Part shown: in pieces, positions 1 to 5,679 of the stretch
How the letters are laid out: every line of letters begins with the position of its first letter
Position numbering within the stretch: the first letter of the stretch is position 1
From: Flavobacterium sp.
GTDB taxonomy: Bacteria; Bacteroidota; Bacteroidia; Flavobacteriales; Flavobacteriaceae
Length of the DNA stretch: 8,979 nt
NCBI RefSeq assembly: GCF_003525665.1
Contig: NZ_DQDX01000082.1
Coordinates: forward strand, 13,511-22,489
Direction of reading: 5' to 3'
Program-made: the position numbers and the translations under genes
Notes under the pieces: model-generated
Told to the model about the DNA's origin: nothing
Database searches by the model: none
The model's input: the letters and a program-made list of their open reading frames with translations, nothing else

Positions 1-90
1 GGTGAATATAGTTCTTATGGCGCATTTCAAATTATTGATGACAAATGGTTTGAAGAAAGAAATAACAGAATTAAAAAATATAAAAAATGA
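1..90 (+). CDS. C-terminal end of an unidentified protein (5' truncated by window edge)
   Basis: Reading from base 1, frame 1 stays open for 29 codons and ends at TGA 88-90. The visible tail is polar and ends in a very basic stretch (RIKKYKK), with an aromatic/acidic segment before it (GAFQIIDDKWFEERN). I do not recognise the family and give no function. That the frame is coding is supported by the 4-nt ATGA overlap with the start of the following lipoprotein gene, an arrangement typical of translationally coupled genes, and by AT-rich codon use like that of the neighbours. The start lies outside the window. Confidence 0.6.
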   Translation, partial: GEYSSYGAFQIIDDKWFEERNNRIKKYKK

Positions 91-227
91 AAAAAACTGC
101 CATTCTATTCCTTCTCTCACTATCCATACTTTCCTGCGGACCAAAAAGAATGAAATGCTACGGAAAACGTTGTGTAGAAACTTCTATTAAAAAAGAAAGT
201 TCAGTACCTTTATACCGAAATTCGTAA
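87..227 (+). CDS. small lipoprotein, 46 residues
   Basis: The frame runs from ATG 87 to TAA 225-227. Residues 1-16 form a type II signal peptide: MKK, then a hydrophobic core (AILFLLSLSI), then a lipobox I-L-S-C with Cys17 as the predicted lipidated residue. The mature part is only about 30 residues, is basic (GPKRMKCYGKRC) and holds two further cysteines, Cys24 and Cys29, spaced CX4C. Its start overlaps the stop of the upstream gene (ATGA, 87-90), and the permease start follows 15 nt after its stop, so it sits inside an apparent operon. Function is unknown. Tiny lipoproteins are common in Bacteroidota and usually escape annotation. The signal peptide and the coupled start are what make this frame credible; conservation could not be tested. 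Confidence 0.7.
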   Translation: MKKTAILFLLSLSILSCGPKRMKCYGKRCVETSIKKESSVPLYRNS

Positions 228-242
228 AACCTCAACTTTTTT

Positions 243-1124
243 TTGAAAACTAAACTTTACTTAGCTTTATTTTGTGTTGCCTTCTTTTGGGGAACCACAT
301 TTTTAGGCATTCGAATCGGAATTGAGACTATTCCTCCTTTTTTACTTGCTGGAATTCGTAATTTAATCTCTGGTTTTATCATCTTCTTTTATTTATTGTT
401 TCAACGAAAGTTAGAATCGGTAAATCCGCGTCAGTTTTTACGTGTATTTATTCTTGCCGTTATGATGATTGTTTTGGCAAACGGATTAACAACCTATTCT
501 GAAAAGTACATTACAAGTGGTTTAGCATCATTAATTTCAACATTATCGCCATTTTTTGTTTTGATTTTGAATCTAATTTTAGGCAATGAAAAACTTTCGG
601 TTAAAACCACAATCGGAATATTTTTGGGCATGTTTGGAATTTTCTTAATCTACCAAAACAGTCTTTCCGATTTACTAAATCCTGAATACAGACAAGGTGT
701 TTTTGCAATTTTAACAGCCGTTTTAATGTGGTCTATCGGAACAATAATCACCAAAAATGGAAGTGCAAATTCGCTGACAATGTTGATGAACGTAAGTTTG
801 CAAATGATTGTTGCCGGAATTATTTTAACGCTTTTCCAATTCTATCTAACGCCAACTATTTCGACAGAAAACTGGAGTTTACGTAGTGTTGTGGCCATGA
901 TTTATTTAGCTATTTTTGGTTCTGTTGTTGGCTATGTCGCTTATAGTTATTTGATTACGCAAATGTCATCAACCAAAGTTTCGGTTTTATCTTATGTGAA
1001 TGTTGTTGTTGCTTTATTTTTAGGATGGTTAATTCTTGACGAAGTAATTACTAGCCGAATCATCATTGCAGCATCCTTAATTATTGGAGGCGTTCTTATT
1101 GTAAACTACAAAAAAGCAAAATAA
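243..1124 (+). CDS. EamA/DMT-superfamily transporter, ten membrane segments
   Basis: A 293-residue inner-membrane permease of the drug/metabolite transporter superfamily, which exports or exchanges small metabolites; the substrate cannot be read from sequence. It shows two EamA repeats of five hydrophobic helices each, about residues 5-140 and 150-290. Repeat 1 has the N-terminal FFWGTTF motif (14-20) and the conserved SPFFVLILNLILGNEKLS stretch with Pro103 and Glu116. Repeat 2 has the equivalent VSVLSYVNVVVALFLGWLI segment ending in DE. Length is normal for the family. The start must be TTG 243: the stop at 225-227 is in the same frame just upstream, and the first in-frame ATG lies inside helix 3. 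It follows the lipoprotein gene by 15 nt, so probable co-transcription. No terminator is visible after it. Confidence 0.93.
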   Translation: MKTKLYLALFCVAFFWGTTFLGIRIGIETIPPFLLAGIRNLISGFIIFFYLLFQRKLESVNPRQFLRVFILAVMMIVLANGLTTYSEKYITSGLASLISTLSPFFVLILNLILGNEKLSVKTTIGIFLGMFGIFLIYQNSLSDLLNPEYRQGVFAILTAVLMWSIGTIITKNGSANSLTMLMNVSLQMIVAGIILTLFQFYLTPTISTENWSLRSVVAMIYLAIFGSVVGYVAYSYLITQMSSTKVSVLSYVNVVVALFLGWLILDEVITSRIIIAASLIIGGVLIVNYKKAK

Positions 1125-1136
1125 ATCTTAAATTCC

Positions 1137-1166
1137 TTGTAACATTTTTTGGCGTTTCAAGTCTTA
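1137..1166 (+). promoter_or_regulatory. candidate ECF-sigma-type promoter of the outer-membrane barrel gene
   Basis: TTGTAACA (1137-1144) carries the AAC core typical of ECF -35 elements. GTCTTA (1161-1166) resembles the GTC-containing ECF -10 element. The 17 nt between AAC and GTC fit ECF spacing. Initiation just downstream would leave a leader of roughly 20 nt before ATG 1195. No good match to the housekeeping TAnnTTTG box is seen in the gap, which favours the ECF reading. This is a motif inference; no ECF sigma gene lies in the window. Confidence 0.45.
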
Positions 1167-1194
1167 CTTGTAATCATCAATCAAATCAATTACA

Positions 1195-3387
1195 ATGAAA
1201 TCATTATTTTTCACACTATCGTTGTTAGTGGCAAATTCTGTATTTGCCCAAGAAACAAAACCCGAGAACGATTCGATCAAGAAAAAAGCAGAAATTCTTG
1301 ATGAAGTAAAAATCTCCACCAAAAAACAACTCATCAAAGTAGAATCAGACAAAACAACCGTTTCTATTAAAGACAACGCGATGTTAAGTACTGGAAATGC
1401 TTATGATGCTGTTAAAAAATTACCAGGAGTTATTGCTTCACCAACTGGCGGATTATCATTAAACGGAAAAGGCGTTGCCATTTACATTGACGGTTCACCA
1501 AGTACTTTAAGCGGAAGCGATTTAGAAAATTACTTATCATCACTTCCTGCAAATGCTATTGAAAAAGTTGAATTAATTTACAATCCAGGAGCAGCATTTG
1601 ATGCCAATGCAAGTGGTTCGGTTATTAATTTAGTTACAAGTTCTAAACGTTTGAAAGGAATAAACGCAAGTTTCAACATGAATTATAACTTTAATAAATA
1701 CCAAAAACCAAGTCCGCAGATTTTATTAAACGGAAAAGAAAAAAACTTGAGTTGGCAAACTATGGTTGGTTATAATTACATCGACAGAGAAAACAATTCG
1801 AAAAACGGACAGACTTTTACCTCATTCGATCCTGATAAACAACTTGATCAACAGCGATTGACAGTTACTACCAATAGAAATTTCTATGCACGTTTAGGAA
1901 CGAATTACAAACTATCTGAAAAGTCGAATATATTATTCAATTACAACACAACATATTCGAACGACAGAGATGTTTTTGATGCAAAAACGAGTGGTTCAGA
2001 AATATCAGATTATTTTTCTGATGGAATTACAAAGACCAAAGCGAACAACCACGAAATTAGTTTGCAATTCAAAACTAAATTAGATACTATCGGAAGAACA
2101 CTTGATGTTGTTGCTTTTACAAATATTTTCAACAGAAATCCTGATGTAAAATCGAATGCTCTTGAAGACGATGTTTCTAGTTTTAATAATTTCAAAAACG
2201 ACTTCGGACTTTTAAATTACTATTTGAAATACGACTTCAATATTCCGTTTGAAAAACTAAAAATGTCGTTGAGTACTGGAGGAAAATTCAATACAATTAA
2301 AGTAAATAATACTGGAATGTACAATTTGAATTCGGCTACAACCGATATTATTGACTTTGATTATAAAGAAACCAATTTGGCTTTTTACACCGAATTGAGA
2401 AAGAAAATCAAGAAGTTTAATTTTACTGCTGGATTACGATTTGAAGATTTTAACGTAAACAGAACTGGAGTTGTAGACGGAACAGCAACTAAAATTGATT
2501 TTAAAAACACCAATTTATTTCCGAATTTTAGTGCTTTGTATGAAGTGAATGATAATGTAAATGTTAGTGCTTCGTATTCTAGAAAAATCTCGCAACCTAA
2601 TTATGGAGTTCTAGATCCGAATGGTTCTAATTTTGATCAATACAATTCCTCAACTGGAAATTTATTATTGAATCCATCGTTCTTTGATAATTATGAATTC
2701 AAAGTTACGGCGATGCAATTCATTCAGCTTGGAGCGAATTATACTGTGGCAAAAGATCAAAATTTATTTATATTAAATGCTGAGCCAGGAGAATTAGTAA
2801 GTACACAAACGTTCCAACAGTTTGACCGATTTAAAACGATGAGTATTTATGCTAATTTCCCAATTCCGTTGGATTATTTCTTTAAAGGAAAAGAGGAATT
2901 TAAAAAGCGAATGAACAATATTGATAAGATGAATTACATCTTTTTAAACATCAATTACATCAAGAATTTAACGGAAGGATATAATTTTTCATTCGACCCA
3001 AAACCAGTTTGGAATTACGCAGCACAAGCTCAAATTATGTTGCCATGGGATATTAAAAGTGGTTTAACTTATTTTATTTTACCAAGCGGAACATGGGAAA
3101 TTTATAAAATAACAAAACCAATTCAGCAATTTGATATTTCTTTGAACCGCGATTTTATGAATAAAAAGTTGAAGTTGGGCGTTCATGTATTTGATGTTTT
3201 CAATCAGAATGAGATTAATGCTTTGGTTTCTTCTACTAACTTAGAAACCAAATTCTTTGAAAAAAACGATACAAGAATGTTTAGATTATCGTTAACGTAC
3301 AACTTTGGAAATCTAAAACTTCAAAACGAGAACACAACTATTGAAACTGAAAAAATTCAAAGTGGCGGTGGCGGTTTAGGAAAATAA
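1195..3387 (+). CDS. TonB-receptor-like outer-membrane beta-barrel family protein
   Basis: A 730-residue outer-membrane protein with a Sec signal peptide (1-18, predicted cleavage VFA|QE). A plug-like domain covers about 30-155, with LDEVKIS (35-41, TonB-box-like), LPGV (76-79), IYIDG (96-100), IEKVELIYNPGA (122-133) and GSVINLVT (141-148). A C-terminal barrel rich in alternating polar and aromatic strands follows, ending at the strand FRLSLTYNFG. This architecture fits the Bacteroidota 'outer membrane beta-barrel' family (OMP_b-brl_3), related to TonB-dependent receptors, so uptake or sensing of a ligand is likely but the ligand is unknown. The N-terminal carboxypeptidase-regulatory-like domain frequent in this family is absent. 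After the last strand comes a polar tail ending in SGGGGLGK. No SusD-like partner is adjacent. The start ATG 1195 places the signal peptide exactly at the N-terminus. Confidence 0.9.
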   Translation: MKSLFFTLSLLVANSVFAQETKPENDSIKKKAEILDEVKISTKKQLIKVESDKTTVSIKDNAMLSTGNAYDAVKKLPGVIASPTGGLSLNGKGVAIYIDGSPSTLSGSDLENYLSSLPANAIEKVELIYNPGAAFDANASGSVINLVTSSKRLKGINASFNMNYNFNKYQKPSPQILLNGKEKNLSWQTMVGYNYIDRENNSKNGQTFTSFDPDKQLDQQRLTVTTNRNFYARLGTNYKLSEKSNILFNYNTTYSNDRDVFDAKTSGSEISDYFSDGITKTKANNHEISLQFKTKLDTIGRTLDVVAFTNIFNRNPDVKSNALEDDVSSFNNFKNDFGLLNYYLKYDFNIPFEKLKMSLSTGGKFNTIKVNNTGMYNLNSATTDIIDFDYKETNLAFYTELRKKIKKFNFTAGLRFEDFNVNRTGVVDGTATKIDFKNTNLFPNFSALYEVNDNVNVSASYSRKISQPNYGVLDPNGSNFDQYNSSTGNLLLNPSFFDNYEFKVTAMQFIQLGANYTVAKDQNLFILNAEPGELVSTQTFQQFDRFKTMSIYANFPIPLDYFFKGKEEFKKRMNNIDKMNYIFLNINYIKNLTEGYNFSFDPKPVWNYAAQAQIMLPWDIKSGLTYFILPSGTWEIYKITKPIQQFDISLNRDFMNKKLKLGVHVFDVFNQNEINALVSSTNLETKFFEKNDTRMFRLSLTYNFGNLKLQNENTTIETEKIQSGGGGLGK

Positions 3388-3405
3388 ACGAAACTTTTAG
3401 ACATA

Positions 3406-3434
3406 AAAAAATCCCGATTATCTCGGGATTTTTT
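3406..3434. terminator. bidirectional intrinsic terminator between the barrel gene and clpX
   Basis: AAAAAATCCCGA (3406-3417) and TCGGGATTTTTT (3423-3434) are exact reverse complements around the 5-nt loop TTATC. The GC core CCCG/CGGG is flanked by an A-run and a T-run, so it gives a U-tract in either direction. It lies between the stop of the plus-strand barrel gene (3387) and the stop of minus-strand clpX (3443), where convergent genes need a shared terminator. Confidence 0.92.
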
Positions 3435-3442
3435 AGTTTTAT

Positions 3443-4675
3443 TTATGAAGCAATTTCTAGTCGTTTCAATAAATTTTTATTTAAAGTATGCTCGGCATAA
3501 TCTTTATCAATTTCTAGAACTGTTTCGCTAGAACTTGGTAATTCATACATAGCATCAGTTAAAATGGCTTCGCATAAAGAACGTAATCCACGTGCTCCAA
3601 GTTTGTATTCTAATGCTTTTTCTACAATATAATCTAATGCATCGTTTGTAATGGTGAATTTTACATCATCCATTAAAAACAACTTTTCGTATTGTTTGAT
3701 TAAAGCATTTTTTGGTTCGGTTAGAATAGAACGCAATGTTTCTTTATCTAAAGGATCCATGTGTGTTAAAACAGGAAGACGACCAATAATTTCTGGAATT
3801 AATCCAAAATCTTTGATGTCTTTTGGGATGATATATTGCAACAAATTGTCTTTATCAATATTATCGGTATTTCTAGAAGTAGAATATCCAACGGCAGTTC
3901 TATTTAAACGTTTCGAAATAATTCTTTCAATTCCGTCAAAAGCACCACCAGCGATGAATAAAATATTCTGAGTATTTACTTCTACGAATTTTTGGTCTGG
4001 ATGTTTTCTTCCGCCTTTTGGTGGCACATTTACAACTGTTCCTTCTAATAATTTTAGTAAAGCTTGTTGTACGCCTTCGCCCGAAACGTCACGAGTGATT
4101 GATGGATTATCGCTTTTACGAGCAATTTTATCAATTTCGTCTATGAATACTATTCCGCGTTCTGCCTTGGTTACATCATAATCGGCAGCTTGTAGTAATC
4201 GTGTTAAAATACTTTCTACATCTTCACCTACATAACCAGCTTCTGTTAAAACTGTTGCGTCAACAATTGCTAATGGAACGTCTAACATTCGTGCAATTGT
4301 TTTAGCTACTAATGTTTTTCCGGTTCCAGTTTGTCCAACCATAATGATGTTTGATTTTTCAATTTCTACATCTTCATGGTGTTGTTGTTGCATTAATCTT
4401 TTGTAGTGATTGTACACTGCAACCGACATTACTTTTTTGGTTTGATCTTGACCAATAACATATTCGTCAAGAAACGCTCTGATTTCTTTTGGCTTGCGCA
4501 AAATTAAATCGGTAGCAATTTTCACATTAGAATTGGTTTTTAGTTCTTCTAAAATAATTCCGTGTGCTTGTTCAATACAGCGGTCGCAAATGTGTGCGTC
4601 AATACCAGCAATTAATAAATTGGTTTCTGGTTTTTTTCTTCCGCAGAAGGAACATTCTAATTTTTCTTTTGCCAT
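3443..4675 (-). CDS. clpX: ClpX, ATP-dependent unfoldase subunit of the Clp protease
   Basis: A 410-residue AAA+ unfoldase that recognises and unfolds substrates and threads them into ClpP in the cytoplasm. In order: the N-terminal C4 zinc domain (Cys8, Cys11, Cys30, Cys33), Walker A GQTGTGKT (114-121), pore-1 loop GYVG (147-150), Walker B VFIDEID (176-182), RKH pore loop (223-225), GLIPEIIGRLP with the arginine finger (291-301), and sensor II GAR (360-362). The ClpP-docking loop, IGF in E. coli, reads VGY (262-264). Length is close to E. coli ClpX and nothing is missing. It lies 76 nt downstream of clpP, with a palindromic repeat between them. No TAnnTTTG box was seen in that gap, so it is probably read from the clpP promoter. 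The start ATG 4675 puts the zinc finger at its usual distance. Confidence 0.98.
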   Translation of the reverse strand: MAKEKLECSFCGRKKPETNLLIAGIDAHICDRCIEQAHGIILEELKTNSNVKIATDLILRKPKEIRAFLDEYVIGQDQTKKVMSVAVYNHYKRLMQQQHHEDVEIEKSNIIMVGQTGTGKTLVAKTIARMLDVPLAIVDATVLTEAGYVGEDVESILTRLLQAADYDVTKAERGIVFIDEIDKIARKSDNPSITRDVSGEGVQQALLKLLEGTVVNVPPKGGRKHPDQKFVEVNTQNILFIAGGAFDGIERIISKRLNRTAVGYSTSRNTDNIDKDNLLQYIIPKDIKDFGLIPEIIGRLPVLTHMDPLDKETLRSILTEPKNALIKQYEKLFLMDDVKFTITNDALDYIVEKALEYKLGARGLRSLCEAILTDAMYELPSSSETVLEIDKDYAEHTLNKNLLKRLEIAS

Positions 4676-4694
4676 CTTTAATAGTTAGCAGTCA

Positions 4695-4741
4695 CAGTTT
4701 TCAGTCGCAGTTACATCACTGTAAACTGTGACTGAAAACTG
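4695..4741. repeat. imperfect palindrome of CAGTTTT-type units between clpP and clpX
   Basis: The left arm 4695-4712 (CAGTTTTCAGTCGCAGTT) pairs with the right arm 4724-4741 (AACTGTGACTGAAAACTG) at 17 of 18 positions; the exception is G4707/T4729. The interval 4713-4723 can extend the stem by ACA/TGT with one bulged A and a TCAC loop. On the clp coding strand the element reads as tandem short units (CAGTTTT, CAGTTTT, CAGTCA, CAGTTTA, CAGTGA) starting 1 nt after the clpP stop. From memory, CAGTTTTCAGT-type repeats recur in flavobacterial intergenic regions; that is recollection, not a search. It lacks a clean U-tract, so it is more likely a dispersed repeat or mRNA-stability hairpin than a terminator. 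Confidence 0.75.
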
Positions 4742-4751
4742 AAAACTGAAT

Positions 4752-5408
4752 TTATCTTCTTAAAACTTCATCAATCATTCCGTATTCTTTTGCTTCGTCA
4801 GCAATCATCCAATAATCACGTTCTGAATCTCTGTGTACTTTCTCGAAAGATTGTCCAGAGTGTTTAGAGATGATTTCGTATAATTCGTCTTTTAGTTTCA
4901 ACATTTCTTTTAAGTTGATTTCCATATCGGTTGCAACACCTTGTGCTCCGCCTGATGGTTGGTGAATCATTACTCTAGAATGTGGTAAAGCCGAACGTTT
5001 TCCTGCAGCTCCAGCGCAAAGTAAAACCGCACCCATTGATGCTGCCATTCCTGTACAAATCGTTGCTACGTCTGGTTTTATGTATTGCATGGTGTCGTAA
5101 ATTCCTAAACCTGCATAAACGCTTCCGCCTGGAGAGTTGATGTAAATTTGAATATCTTTAGAAGCGTCAACTGACTCTAAAAATAATAATTGTGCTTGTA
5201 TGATATTAGCCACATGATCGTCAACTCCTGTTCCAAGAAAGATAATTCTATCCATCATTAAACGAGAGAAAACGTCTAGTTGTGAAATATTTAATTGGCG
5301 TTCTTCTATAATATAAGGTGTCATACTACCAACTATTTTATCGTAGTACATGCTATTCACTCCGTGTTTTTTGGTAGCGAATTTTTTAAATTCTTTTCCG
5401 TAGTTCAT
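4752..5408 (-). CDS. clpP: ClpP, serine protease subunit of the Clp protease
   Basis: A 218-residue peptidase that forms the tetradecameric proteolytic chamber used by ClpX (and ClpA/C-type unfoldases) for regulated protein turnover. The catalytic triad is Ser124 (GMAASMGA), His149 (RVMIHQPSGG) and Asp198 (SERDYW). The spacings of 25 and 49 residues equal those of E. coli Ser97/His122/Asp171. That alignment places the mature N-terminus near Ser28 (SMTPYIIEE), giving a propeptide of about 27 residues, longer than the 14 of E. coli. The NSPGGSV handle-region motif is at 91-97. It is preceded by its own candidate promoter and followed by clpX, the usual tig-clpP-clpX order. The start ATG 5408 is the annotated choice; internal ATGs at residues 20 and 29 are possible alternative starts. 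Confidence 0.98.
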   Translation of the reverse strand: MNYGKEFKKFATKKHGVNSMYYDKIVGSMTPYIIEERQLNISQLDVFSRLMMDRIIFLGTGVDDHVANIIQAQLLFLESVDASKDIQIYINSPGGSVYAGLGIYDTMQYIKPDVATICTGMAASMGAVLLCAGAAGKRSALPHSRVMIHQPSGGAQGVATDMEINLKEMLKLKDELYEIISKHSGQSFEKVHRDSERDYWMIADEAKEYGMIDEVLRR

Positions 5409-5484
5409 TTTAAATTGTAGTTTAAAAGGTTTATATATTTTTCAGTTTAAAGTTGTTGAACTAAACTTGTTTTATTCTTTATTG

Positions 5485-5516
5485 CAAAGGTCGTACCTTT
5501 TATTTTAGGTGACAAA
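5485..5516 (-). promoter_or_regulatory. candidate promoter of clpP(-clpX)
   Basis: On the minus strand TTTG (5516-5513) is followed after 20 nt by GACCTTTG (5492-5485), which matches the Bacteroidota -7 consensus TAnnTTTG except that G replaces the first T. The next bases are CA, as often seen after this box. Transcription would begin near 5478-5480, giving a leader of about 70 nt before ATG 5408. It lies downstream of the tig terminator, where a new promoter is expected. An inverted repeat overlaps the -7 box (5486-5500). Confidence 0.5.
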
Positions 5517-5539
5517 CTGTCTGTTGATTCATCACTGTT

Positions 5540-5611
5540 GCCCTAGCCCAGATAGTAGTGGAAAGCTCCCGATTTTTCATCGGGACTTGCAACGTATAGC
5601 TGGATTGGCTT
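5540..5611. ncRNA. structured intergenic element, Flavo-1-like RNA or dispersed repeat
   Basis: The block begins GCCCTAGCCCAGAT and ends TAGCTGGATTGGCT. It folds into a long hairpin: AGC+CCAG (5545-5551) pairs with CTGG+GCT (5600-5603, 5608-5610) around a 4-nt bulge. After an internal loop, AAG plus TCCCGAT (5563-5573) pairs with ATCGGGA plus CTT (5579-5588) around loop TTTTC, with C5566 bulged. From memory the ends CCCTAGCCCnGAT and AGCnGGATTnGGCT recur around variable hairpins between genes in many Flavobacterium genomes. I think this is the element behind the Flavo-1 RNA motif, but could not run a covariance search. Its strand is undecided. It lies outside both coding regions, between the tig terminator and the clpP promoter. 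Confidence 0.6.
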
Positions 5612-5616
5612 CTAAT

Positions 5617-5657
5617 AAAAAAATTGAGCGTCAAAAATAAACATTTCTGACGCTCAA
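5617..5657 (-). terminator. intrinsic terminator of tig
   Basis: TTGAGCGTCA (5624-5633) and TGACGCTCAA (5648-5657) form a perfect 10-bp stem, continued inside by AAAT/ATTT past an A-C mismatch to the loop AAAC. On the minus strand the stem is followed by seven U residues (A-run 5617-5623 on plus). It lies 22 nt after the tig stop. On the plus strand no T-run follows, so it works for tig only. It separates tig transcription from clpP. Confidence 0.9.
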
Positions 5658-5679
5658 ATATACTAATTATTTTATAAAT

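Noticed and set aside
2..190. 62-residue open frame with a GTG start on the plus strand
   Set aside because: It overlaps, out of frame, both the truncated gene ending at 90 and the lipoprotein at 87-227, which have better support (coupled ATGA overlap, signal peptide and lipobox).
1164..2195. Two short minus-strand frames inside the barrel gene
   Set aside because: They are antisense to an intact, domain-bearing 730-residue protein and encode no recognisable motif.
1195..3387. SusC/SusD-type polysaccharide utilisation locus
   Set aside because: No SusD-like lipoprotein, glycoside hydrolase or regulator is adjacent, and the barrel belongs to the shorter OMP_b-brl_3-like type.
3651..4688. Short plus-strand frames opposite clpX (3651-3971, 4494-4688)
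   Set aside because: clpX is intact and highly conserved in the opposite strand; these frames are shadows of its codon use.
4695..4741. Transcription terminator between clpP and clpX
   Set aside because: The hairpin is strong but the minus strand after it has no U-tract, and clpX has no evident promoter of its own in the gap.
4688..4750. CRISPR-like array or tandem repeat locus from the recurring CAGT units
   Set aside because: Units are only 6-7 nt with no spacers, arranged as a palindrome; no cas genes are present.
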